Assembly (NCBI GenBank): GCA_964423645.1
Contig: CAYRFE010000014.1
Location: forward strand, 1-64,000
Origin: CAYRFE01 sp964423645 [NCBI: uncultured bacterium]
GTDB lineage: Bacteria; Macinerneyibacteriota; Macinerneyibacteria; Macinerneyibacteriales
Direction of reading: 5' to 3'
Length of the DNA stretch: 64,000 nucleotides
Shown here piece by piece: positions 17,211 to 24,240 of this stretch. Numbering within the stretch: position 1 is the stretch's first letter; every line of letters starts with the position of its first letter. The notes below the pieces were generated by a model that made no database searches, had not been told where the DNA came from, and saw only the letters and a list, made by a program, of their open reading frames with translations. Both the position numbers and the translations under genes were made by a program.

Positions 17211-18473
17211 TTAAAATATGTTATTTTCGACTTCTATCCCTATTCTTTCACAATCTTCCCAAAACCGTGGATATGATTTGCTCACACATTCGGCATTTGT
17301 AATAGTGATCGCACCTTCCGCTTTCAGCGCAAGCACCGCTCCTGCCATCGCGATACGATGATCATTATGTGCATCAATTGCACCGCCGTGTACCGTGCCT
17401 CCCGTGATATGCATACTATTGTCCTTAACCGTTATCTTTACCCCAAGTTTGCCGAATTCCTTCACAAGTACCGCAGCACGATCGCTTTCTTTTCCGCCAA
17501 GGCGATGCACGCCCGTAATTTTTGATACGCCTTTGCAATGTGCCGCCAGCGCCGTCAACACCGGGAAAAGATCCGGGGCATCGGTCGCGTCGCATGAAAA
17601 TGCGTTACGCTCATTTGCCGACACTCGTATGCAGTCGTCACGTTGATGTATACGCGCTCCGACCTTTGAAAGAATTTCAACAATCTTTTTATCGGCTTGT
17701 GTCGAACGTTCGTTCAATCCTGTTAACGTCACATCACCGCACAACGCTCCTGCGGTCAGCGGGAACGCCGCTCCGCTCCAATCACCTTCGGCATTGATCT
17801 CTGCAGGACGATAGTGTTGTTTGCCGGGGATTGAATACCGATACGATTCTTCTCGTGTTATCCCAATTCCGAATGCACACAAGACTTCCTCTGTAAGCTG
17901 CAGATACGGGACACTCACAGGGTTTTCTAGCGACACTATAGAGTCTTTCTCTACACAAGGCAGTGCCATCAATAGTCCTGTCACAAACTGCGAACTTTCC
18001 GATGCATCAAGAACGCCTTCGGGTGAGCGTAAAGCCCCGGTAATCGTCAGAGGAAGACGGTCGTTGTGGTGGGACACTGTGACGCCGCATTGCCCAAGCG
18101 CCGTGATAAGACTTTTCATTGAGCGTTGTTGTAATGATCCGCTTCCGTTAATCACTACGGGAGTCGATGATAATGCCGCAATAGGGGCAAACATTCGCGC
18201 GCACAAACCAGATTCATTGCAGTGTAAATCGCTCGTCGGTGAGCAAAAACCGGTGCTTGTGATCGTGAGTACGGTATCATCCCTTTGTATATGAGCACCG
18301 AGTGCGTGAATAATTCCTAACGCGGCATCAACATCATCGCATGACGAAAAGCGATGAATGACCGTTGTCCCGTGTGCAAGCATCGCGGCGGCAGCTAATC
18401 GCTGTACATGACTTTTTGAAGCCGGCGCAGCAATCGTTCCGCAGGGTAATGAGGGAAATATTGTTCGTATCAT
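17211..18473 (-). CDS. aroA: 3-phosphoshikimate 1-carboxyvinyltransferase (EPSP synthase)
   Basis: About 420 aa. Adds the enolpyruvyl group of PEP to shikimate 3-phosphate, sixth step of the shikimate pathway. Blocks seen: PASKSHVQR (about 17-25), NESGLCARMFAPIAAL, SSQFVTGLLMALP, GDWSGAAFPL, GGKESDRA and DHRIAMAGAV. Two adjacent ATGs follow AAGGAG; I take the second (18473) because the first is only 1 nt from the site. Last gene of the leftward aromatic operon, 45 bp after aroC. Its 3' end contains the 41-bp segment duplicated near 16063. Confidence 0.93.
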   Translation of the reverse strand: MIRTIFPSLPCGTIAAPASKSHVQRLAAAAMLAHGTTVIHRFSSCDDVDAALGIIHALGAHIQRDDTVLTITSTGFCSPTSDLHCNESGLCARMFAPIAALSSTPVVINGSGSLQQRSMKSLITALGQCGVTVSHHNDRLPLTITGALRSPEGVLDASESSQFVTGLLMALPCVEKDSIVSLENPVSVPYLQLTEEVLCAFGIGITREESYRYSIPGKQHYRPAEINAEGDWSGAAFPLTAGALCGDVTLTGLNERSTQADKKIVEILSKVGARIHQRDDCIRVSANERNAFSCDATDAPDLFPVLTALAAHCKGVSKITGVHRLGGKESDRAAVLVKEFGKLGVKITVKDNSMHITGGTVHGGAIDAHNDHRIAMAGAVLALKAEGAITITNAECVSKSYPRFWEDCERIGIEVENNIF

Positions 18474-18518
18474 CATACTCCTTAGACTCGGTGTAGTATA
18501 AAGCGTTACCTCGGTGTG

Positions 18519-19511
18519 TCAAGTACAAGGTCTGAGGTATGCGTGTTGCTGTAAGAGCAAATCCGCAAGCACACATGCGGTCATTGCCTCAACGATAACC
18601 GGCACACGCAGTGCGAAGCATGCATCGTGACGACCGGCGCACACAAGCGTTTCCATTTCCCCTGATCGGATGTTGCATGTTTCTTGCGATGTCGAGATGC
18701 TTGAGGTGGGTTTTACTGCAAGGGTGAATACCAGGGGATTACCGTTCGTGATACCTCCGTTGATGCCGCCTGCGTGATTAGTGGCAGTTGTGCCGTGTAT
18801 ATCGACGATTCTGTCGTTATGCTCGCTTCCTTTCATTCGTGCCGCATCAAACCCCGCGCCGAACTGTATTCCTTTTATGCCGGGTATCGCAAACATCGCA
18901 TGGCTGAGCACTGACTCACAACTGTCAAAAAACGGTTCACCAAGTCCTGCAGGAACATTGTTGACCGTACAACGTACTATTCCGCCGCAAGAATCCCCTG
19001 CGGCCATCGCGTCTGCAACTGTTTTCTTACTATCCATGCTTCCTCCCGTCTCGATAAGTTCCGCATGGATCTGCATAGACGAGGTCACTTTTTTTGCGAC
19101 AACACCGGCGGCAACAATACCGACGGTAACACGCCCTGAAAAGTGCCCTCCGCCACGATGATCATTGTAGCCGAAAAACTTTTGACGTGCAGTAAGATCG
19201 GCATGTCCGGGGCGTGGAATATCACGAAACTGTTCATAATCGTGAGAACGAGTATCATTATGAGGGAAACACACCGTAAGCGGTGCCCCTGTGGTGGTGG
19301 TGTTGCAGACTCCGCTCAGGATGTGTGGGGGGACATTTTCTTTTCTTGCCGTTGTGCCGTTCACATTCGGCATTCGTCGCATGAGATCAGGTAAAAAATC
19401 TTCTTCTGCAAGAGTAATACCCGCGGGTACTCCGTCAAGTATCACCATAATACCCGGCCCGTGAGATTCTCCTGCGATCATGATACGAAACAACCGTCCG
19501 AAACTGTTCAT
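18519..19511 (-). CDS. aroC: chorismate synthase
   Basis: 330 aa. Converts EPSP to chorismate with reduced FMN. Motifs: GESHGPG near the start, RPGHADLTARQKFFGYNDHRGGG, INGGITNGNPL, GRHDACFALRVPVI. I start at ATG 19511 (MNSFGRLFRI), which overlaps the aroB stop as ATGA and has GGAG upstream. The enzyme is slightly short for the family, with the loss spread over loops and the C-terminal tail. Fourth structural gene of the tyrA operon. Confidence 0.94.
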   Translation of the reverse strand: MNSFGRLFRIMIAGESHGPGIMVILDGVPAGITLAEEDFLPDLMRRMPNVNGTTARKENVPPHILSGVCNTTTTGAPLTVCFPHNDTRSHDYEQFRDIPRPGHADLTARQKFFGYNDHRGGGHFSGRVTVGIVAAGVVAKKVTSSMQIHAELIETGGSMDSKKTVADAMAAGDSCGGIVRCTVNNVPAGLGEPFFDSCESVLSHAMFAIPGIKGIQFGAGFDAARMKGSEHNDRIVDIHGTTATNHAGGINGGITNGNPLVFTLAVKPTSSISTSQETCNIRSGEMETLVCAGRHDACFALRVPVIVEAMTACVLADLLLQQHAYLRPCT

Positions 19512-20584
19512 GATTGTTGCTCCGCGTGACACATGTTTTTTTCCGCCATGAGAAATGCATCAGTTTTCAGACAAAGGTCGTGTACGGTGTCAAAATTCAT
19601 TTTTTCAAACGTATACGCTCCTACCGTGCGTAACAATACAAGCGTTATCGTGGTATCAGTCCTTTTTTTATCCATACGAATACTATTAAATAGTGATGTG
19701 CTTGTGGCGGGAAGATCCGGTATCCCGAACCTTACCATAGTGCGATAGATGAGTACAAATTCGTCATACACGAGCAACCCTCGCACATGCGACATTGCCG
19801 CAGCGATCACCGTGCCGCATCCGACCGCATACCCGTGAAGCATTCCGTAACGCAGTTCAAGTGCATGCCCGAACGTGTGTCCGAAATTAAGCGCGCGCCG
19901 AATGCCTGTATCGCGCTCATCTTGTGTGACAAATTCCAGTTTGAGTGCGACAGACTGTTCAACCGCGTGCTGTAATGCCTTTGAGTCACCCGTCAACAAG
20001 TCTTGAGCATGTACGGCACACCATTCAAACAGCGAACGGTCGGCAATACATCCGTATTTCAGTACCTCAAAAAGACCGTTAGCCCGCTGTACATCGTCTA
20101 ACGTTTCACATACATCGGGGTCGATGTATATTCCCTCCGGTTGTGTGATCGTGCCCAGTATGTTTTTATAGTCCCCGAAATTTACACCGTTTTTTCCGCC
20201 AACGGCGGCATCGGCTTGTGCAAGTATCGTGGTCGGTACGAGTGAAAATGATATGCCGCGCATGTATACGGATGCGACAAACCCTGTTATGTCACAAACA
20301 ACCCCACCTCCGATACCCACCAAATGCACCGACGGATCAACATCATACGCAAGTAGTTGCTTAACAATGCTTTCAAGTGTTGACAATGACTTAGACGCTT
20401 CCCCGTGCGCGACAATAATGCATGGTACTTCCTGAAAATACTTCCCGTAGTGTTTATGAACAGTCGCATCAGTTATGATAACTACTCGCTGCGTCTTACA
20501 ATACTGCAAGAAAGTACGAATAAGCCCTCGCTCAATTTGAATAGTCACCGATGAAGTACCTATCGTAACCTCTTTGTTTGTCAT
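19508..20584 (-). CDS. aroB: 3-dehydroquinate synthase
   Basis: 358 aa from ATG 20584, overlapping the aroF stop as ATGA. Cyclises DAHP to 3-dehydroquinate with NAD and a divalent metal. Motifs: VGIGGGVVCDITGFVASVYMRG (NAD-binding, split here), PTTILAQADAAVGGKNGVN, and the metal-ligand block LNFGHTFGHALE. Complete. Confidence 0.94.
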   Translation of the reverse strand: MTNKEVTIGTSSVTIQIERGLIRTFLQYCKTQRVVIITDATVHKHYGKYFQEVPCIIVAHGEASKSLSTLESIVKQLLAYDVDPSVHLVGIGGGVVCDITGFVASVYMRGISFSLVPTTILAQADAAVGGKNGVNFGDYKNILGTITQPEGIYIDPDVCETLDDVQRANGLFEVLKYGCIADRSLFEWCAVHAQDLLTGDSKALQHAVEQSVALKLEFVTQDERDTGIRRALNFGHTFGHALELRYGMLHGYAVGCGTVIAAAMSHVRGLLVYDEFVLIYRTMVRFGIPDLPATSTSLFNSIRMDKKRTDTTITLVLLRTVGAYTFEKMNFDTVHDLCLKTDAFLMAEKNMCHAEQQS

Positions 20585-21414
20585 ACACACTGCCCCTCAC
20601 TCGTCGGCACTTTCAATGAGGCTCGCAGCACACCGAGTTGGTGCATAAGTCGTGAAAAATCGACGGTACTTATTGTCTGATCCTTATCACTTGTAGCTTC
20701 AGACGGGTTTACGTGGACTTCGATGATAAGTCCGTCGGCACCTGCAGCACATGCGGCAAGGCTCATCGGGGGTACCATATAGGCATGTCCTGTGCCGTGT
20801 GACGGGTCGGCGATCACGGGAAGGTGTGTAAGGTGTTGTGCGGCGACAACACTGCTGAGGTCAAAGGTGTTGCGCGTATAGGGTTCAAACGTGCGAATGC
20901 CCCGTTCACACAAAATGACATTCGGATTGCCTTCCGACAATATATATTCCGCGCATAAAAGCCATTCCTGAATGGTCGCTTGTAAACCGCGTTTGAGTAA
21001 CACAGGGCGCGGCAAACGCCCCACCTCTTTGAGTAACGCGAAATTCTGCATATTGCGTGCACCGATTTGAATAATATCCGCATAGTCGCAGATCCATTCC
21101 GCATCGCGTGTATCCACGACCTCAGTGACGATCGGCAGACCTGTTTCCTCGCGAACTTTTCGCAAAATCTTCAAACCTTGTAACCCCAACCCCTGAAATG
21201 CATAGGGTGATGTACGCGGCTTAAATGCGCCTGCACGAAACAATGACGCCCCCGCTTCTTTCACCGCGTGTGCCGTCGCCAGCACTACTGCTTCATCTTC
21301 GACGCTGCACGGACCTGCGATCACGGGAAAATCTTTGCCGAATGTCACTGCCCCCACGGTGATGTACGTTTTTTGACAGGCATCGGTACGGCCTGCACGC
21401 ACTAAATCTTTCAT
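20581..21414 (-). CDS. aroF: 3-deoxy-7-phosphoheptulonate (DAHP) synthase, type I-beta
   Basis: 277 aa. Condenses PEP and erythrose 4-phosphate, the entry step of the shikimate pathway. Blocks: VIAGPCSVED, RAGAFKPRTSPYAFQGLG, QIGARNMQNFALLKEVG, PVLLKRGL, CERGIRTFE, ADPSHGTGH. These match the KDO8P-like I-beta class (Bacillus, Thermotoga) with only about 25 residues before the barrel. There is no ACT/FL or chorismate-mutase regulatory domain, so feedback inhibition by an attached domain is not expected. That fits control by the upstream attenuator. ATGA overlaps on both sides. Confidence 0.92.
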   Translation of the reverse strand: MKDLVRAGRTDACQKTYITVGAVTFGKDFPVIAGPCSVEDEAVVLATAHAVKEAGASLFRAGAFKPRTSPYAFQGLGLQGLKILRKVREETGLPIVTEVVDTRDAEWICDYADIIQIGARNMQNFALLKEVGRLPRPVLLKRGLQATIQEWLLCAEYILSEGNPNVILCERGIRTFEPYTRNTFDLSSVVAAQHLTHLPVIADPSHGTGHAYMVPPMSLAACAAGADGLIIEVHVNPSEATSDKDQTISTVDFSRLMHQLGVLRASLKVPTSEGQCV

Positions 21415-22199
21415 ACCGTCACCTCGTCACGAGAAAGAAGGTTTTTTGTACATTGAGCGACCGTCTTTTCCATCTCATCGCGGTCGTTATGCCGTACGAT
21501 ATGCGCGAGGTATTGCAATCGACTGCAGATATGCGGTATCATTGTCAGGCTCTCGTGTTGAAGCAGTACATCCGCAAACAACTCGGGCGCCGTGCCGAGC
21601 AGATGACGTGCTGTCTCATAATAATGTGTATATGTCGTGCCGTGCGCAGGAGGAGGCGCTCCTACCGACGAAAATGCATAGGTCAATAAATACGGCACGA
21701 TCAGCATGCTGACCATTGCCTCGTCATGTGCTTGAAATGTAAAATCCCGCACTGTGCATCCGGATTTTTCAAGCAATTCTTTCATCACCGCATATGCATC
21801 CGGCGTTGATTCGGAAATGATTGCACATTCCTGCACGGTGCGTTGTGCACTTTCGGGATTAAAATGGGTATGTACCGACACAAACGGATGTCCCGAAGCG
21901 GCATAAAATTCCTGTAACCCCGTTTTTACCGATGCAGTATCGCACAGCATTACTGACGGTGCGATATAGGGCTCGCAGCTTGTGAAAATATCGATCGTGC
22001 GATGAAGCGGACCGGCATTAATGATAAGATCAGGAGCCGAATGAGTCAGTGCCTGCAGATCGGGTATGATCCGGTAGGCAAACGAGCGCGGCCATGCCGT
22101 AATATAGGGATCGTAGATAAAGACGCGATGCCCCTGTGATGCGCATTGTTTTGCCAACCATTTTCCCATTGTCCCGAACCCGAGGATAACCGTGTTCAT
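21411..22199 (-). CDS. tyrA: prephenate dehydrogenase-type oxidoreductase
   Basis: 262 aa from ATG 22199; AAAGGAG lies 8 nt upstream, whereas the in-frame GTG 9 nt earlier abuts the site and is unlikely. The N-terminal Rossmann fold has VILGFGTMGKWLA and VFIYDP. DTASVKTGL and HTHFNPESA follow the family pattern of prephenate/arogenate dehydrogenases, which oxidise and decarboxylate prephenate toward tyrosine. No chorismate mutase domain is attached. First structural gene after the aromatic leader peptide and terminator. Confidence 0.85.
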   Translation of the reverse strand: MNTVILGFGTMGKWLAKQCASQGHRVFIYDPYITAWPRSFAYRIIPDLQALTHSAPDLIINAGPLHRTIDIFTSCEPYIAPSVMLCDTASVKTGLQEFYAASGHPFVSVHTHFNPESAQRTVQECAIISESTPDAYAVMKELLEKSGCTVRDFTFQAHDEAMVSMLIVPYLLTYAFSSVGAPPPAHGTTYTHYYETARHLLGTAPELFADVLLQHESLTMIPHICSRLQYLAHIVRHNDRDEMEKTVAQCTKNLLSRDEVTV

Positions 22200-22231
22200 G
22201 TCTGACACTCCTTTCGTTATCCGGCGGGCTT

Positions 22232-22268
22232 AAAAAAAAGCCGCCGGTTTTCGCTCCCGACGGCTTTT
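22232..22268 (-). terminator. attenuator terminator of the tyrA-aroFBCA operon
   Basis: Leftward: AAAGCCGTCGG, 9-nt loop, CCGGCGGCTTT, then a run of T. It lies between the leader peptide and tyrA. The segment 22282-22290 (GCCGCCGGT in the transcript) is perfectly complementary over 9 bases to the descending arm ACCGGCGGC, so the two pairings exclude each other. A ribosome at the leader stop (22296) would mask 22282-22290 and permit termination, while one stalled on the aromatic codons would leave it free to block the terminator. Confidence 0.8.
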
Positions 22269-22295
22269 GGTATTATTCTGTACCGGCGGCAAGCG

Positions 22296-22373
22296 TTACT
22301 CTATACCATACCACCAAAAGTAAAATGAAAAAACTGCGACTGTAAGATTATAAGTGTTTCTTTTCTGTTCCAT
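22296..22373 (-). CDS. aromatic leader peptide (attenuator) of the tyrA-aroFBCA operon
   Basis: 25 codons. Near the end it encodes FSFYFWWY, that is seven of eight residues are Phe, Tyr or Trp, just ahead of the terminator. Such clustering is the hallmark of a ribosome-stalling leader responsive to charged aromatic tRNAs. There is no Shine-Dalgarno. The -10 box TATGAT ends exactly 6 bp before the ATG, so the transcript is predicted to begin at the AUG. Another frame over the same DNA (ATG 22382) is much poorer in aromatic residues. Confidence 0.8.
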   Translation of the reverse strand: MEQKRNTYNLTVAVFSFYFWWYGIE

Positions 22374-22379
22374 GCGAGT

Positions 22380-22407
22380 ATCATACACACAAAAAACGTA
22401 CTGTCAA
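22380..22407 (-). promoter_or_regulatory. promoter of the aromatic operon (leaderless leader)
   Basis: Leftward TTGACA-N16-TATGAT, then 6 bp to ATG 22373. Its -35 lies 32 bp from the -35 of the divergent trp promoter. Confidence 0.8.
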
Positions 22408-22439
22408 GAAAATTTATTACTGGGTGCGAAACTTTTTTA

Positions 22440-22468
22440 TTGACAACACTGATTTTATTTCGTATCGT
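22440..22468 (+). promoter_or_regulatory. promoter of the trp operon (leaderless leader)
   Basis: TTGACA-N17-TATCGT, then 6 bp to ATG 22475, mirroring the divergent promoter. Confidence 0.78.
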
Positions 22469-22474
22469 TTTCAC

Positions 22475-22552
22475 ATGAGCAGGAATTATATTCACATAAC
22501 TGACAATCAAACCTTATTGTTCCGTGCATGGTGGTGGCGTTCAGATTTATAG
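22475..22552 (+). CDS. trpL: trp leader peptide 1
   Basis: 25 codons with three consecutive Trp codons (RAWWWRSDL) five codons before the stop. No ribosome site; the promoter places +1 at the A of the ATG. The Trp codons overlap a segment (22534-22540) that can pair with 22558-22564, the classical 1:2 protector hairpin. The antiterminator and terminator follow. Function: stalls when tryptophanyl-tRNA is scarce and lets RNA polymerase read on. Confidence 0.85.
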   Translation: MSRNYIHITDNQTLLFRAWWWRSDL

Positions 22553-22556
22553 TACG

Positions 22557-22613
22557 TACGCCGCAGTAATAGTATAACTACAAGCCGTCGGCGTAAGCAC
22601 CGACGGCTTTTTT
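22557..22613 (+). terminator. trp attenuator 1 (antiterminator and terminator)
   Basis: Terminator: AAGCCGTCGG (22582-22591), 8-nt loop, CCGACGGCTT (22600-22609), then T-rich. Antiterminator: TACGCCG (22557-22563) pairs perfectly with CGGCGTA (22589-22595), overlapping the ascending arm and loop. Regions 1 to 4 of classical trp attenuation can all be assigned. Confidence 0.85.
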
Positions 22614-22632
22614 CATTATAGGAGGTATTCAT

Positions 22633-22737
22633 ATGCACAAAGAAATCCGTGACCTGACACACACAAAGATACACACACAGACTGTAACAGTTTCCAATCG
22701 TTCTGCATGGATATGGTGGCGCACAGTACTTTTATAA
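22633..22737 (+). CDS. trp leader peptide 2
   Basis: 34 codons starting at ATG 22633, seven bases after GGAGG (22621-22625), so this one uses ordinary Shine-Dalgarno initiation. Near its end it encodes AWIWWR (three Trp in four residues). The first half is rich in Thr and His (THTKIHTQT). It lies downstream of the first attenuator and upstream of a second complete terminator, forming a second attenuation unit in series before trpE. Confidence 0.85.
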   Translation: MHKEIRDLTHTKIHTQTVTVSNRSAWIWWRTVLL

Positions 22738-22797
22738 CACAGCCGAACTATAGACGATACGACGACCGCCGGCTGTGAAAACACCGGCGGTTTTTTT
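22738..22797 (+). terminator. trp attenuator 2 (antiterminator and terminator)
   Basis: Terminator: ACCGCCGG (22765-22772) with CCGGCGGT (22784-22791) plus T7. Antiterminator: CACAGCCG (22738-22745, immediately after the leader stop) pairs perfectly over 8 bases with CGGCTGTG (22770-22777), which overlaps the ascending arm. A terminating ribosome at the leader stop would cover the first segment. Confidence 0.85.
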
Positions 22798-22821
22798 ATT
22801 CCAACCCTAAGGAGGTTTTGT

Positions 22822-24240
22822 ATGATAACTACTGATACCGCATGTGTGATACGACGCGTCAGCGCCGATACACTGACTCCCGTTGATATCTTGTACGGAT
22901 GTGATCCCGTAGCATTACTGGAATCGGCCGTGTGTGCCGGAAAAACAGGACGTTTCAGTATTGCAGTAATTGATGTTGCGTTCGCTGTCTACAAAAAAAA
23001 CGGTCGCTATTACAAAAAATGCAATTCCGTAGAAACAGAGATTTCCGCGGTATCGTTTTTTGACGCGCTTTCACATGCCCCTCGGTTTCACACCGCCAGC
23101 GATACGGTGCAAGTATATCCGTTACCGACAGGTGGCGTAGGGTTTATCGGATATGAATGTGTGGCTGAAATGGAATCGGCTGTACGCGTACATACAACTC
23201 GCTCCGATGAGTATGAAGCGTATATGACATTCGGTCGGTCGTTTATTATTTTTGATCATCTGCACTATGAATGTATATGTGTCGTCGTGCAGTATGAAGG
23301 TGAAACGATCAATTGTGCTGAAATGTGTGATGAGCTTGCCGCATCTGTCTCGGCACTACCGCTCAAAGCATATGCTGTCGCACAATGCAGATCGTCACGA
23401 CTTATTGCCGGTGACAAGGATGAGCGAGAACAGTTTATTTCCCGTGTTCGTTTTGTAAAAGAAGAAATCGAAAAAGGGAATCTTTTACAGTGTCTATTGT
23501 CACGAACTCGTCAAATCGACACAGATCATACCCCTAAGGATGCATACCGTATGTTGCGCAGAACGAATCCTTCGCCGTATATGTTTTATCTGGTCACCGA
23601 TCAATCGGTGATATTCGGTGCATCTCCTGAAGAAATGATCTCAGTACGTGACGGACGCATCACCATGAAACCTATTGCGGGTACGCGTCCTCGAGGAGTC
23701 ACTCGGGGTGAGGATGACCGCTTGGAACACGACCTTTTGTCTGATGAGAAAGAGTGTGCGGAACACCGCATGTTGGTCGATCTTACCCGTAACGATATCG
23801 GCCGATGTGCTCGATCGGGAACGGTGCAAGTACCGAAAGCGATGTATGTTGAACGTTATTCCCACGTCATGCATATCGTGAGCGATGTTGAAGGTATCAA
23901 GCGCGACGACTACAGTATAGGAGAGTGTGTGGCGGCGGCATTTCCCGCAGGTACGGTGTCAGGTGCTCCCAAAATTCAGGCGATCAATACCATCACCGCA
24001 TGTGAATCATCCCCTCGAGGAGTATATGCAGGTTTGGTCGGATATATTGATCATGTCGGCAATTTTGACAGTTGCATCGCCATTCGTACCGCAGTTCAAC
24101 GAGGGAATGTCGTAACGTTACAGGCAGGCGCAGGGATAGTGTACGACTCGGTACCGGAAAAAGAATATGAAGAAACCGAGCATAAAATGCGAGTATTTTT
24201 ATCGCTGTACGGTATTCATGGCGAAAAGGAGGAGTTATGA
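22822..24240 (+). CDS. trpE: anthranilate synthase component I
   Basis: 472 aa behind AAGGAGG. Converts chorismate to anthranilate with ammonia supplied by TrpG. The N-terminal LLES motif (VALLESAVCAGKTGRFS) is the tryptophan feedback site. Catalytic-domain blocks: FGASPEEMISV, KPIAGTRPRG, HRMLVDLTRNDIGR, FPAGTVSGAPKIQAI, YAGLVGYI. The stop overlaps trpGD as ATGA. Enzyme inhibition and two attenuators therefore act on the same step. Confidence 0.95.
   Translation: MITTDTACVIRRVSADTLTPVDILYGCDPVALLESAVCAGKTGRFSIAVIDVAFAVYKKNGRYYKKCNSVETEISAVSFFDALSHAPRFHTASDTVQVYPLPTGGVGFIGYECVAEMESAVRVHTTRSDEYEAYMTFGRSFIIFDHLHYECICVVVQYEGETINCAEMCDELAASVSALPLKAYAVAQCRSSRLIAGDKDEREQFISRVRFVKEEIEKGNLLQCLLSRTRQIDTDHTPKDAYRMLRRTNPSPYMFYLVTDQSVIFGASPEEMISVRDGRITMKPIAGTRPRGVTRGEDDRLEHDLLSDEKECAEHRMLVDLTRNDIGRCARSGTVQVPKAMYVERYSHVMHIVSDVEGIKRDDYSIGECVAAAFPAGTVSGAPKIQAINTITACESSPRGVYAGLVGYIDHVGNFDSCIAIRTAVQRGNVVTLQAGAGIVYDSVPEKEYEETEHKMRVFLSLYGIHGEKEEL

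Noticed and set aside
22301-22382. Alternative leader frame starting at ATG 22382 on the minus strand
   Set aside because: It overlaps the -10 region and predicted +1 and has far fewer aromatic codons than the frame starting at 22373.
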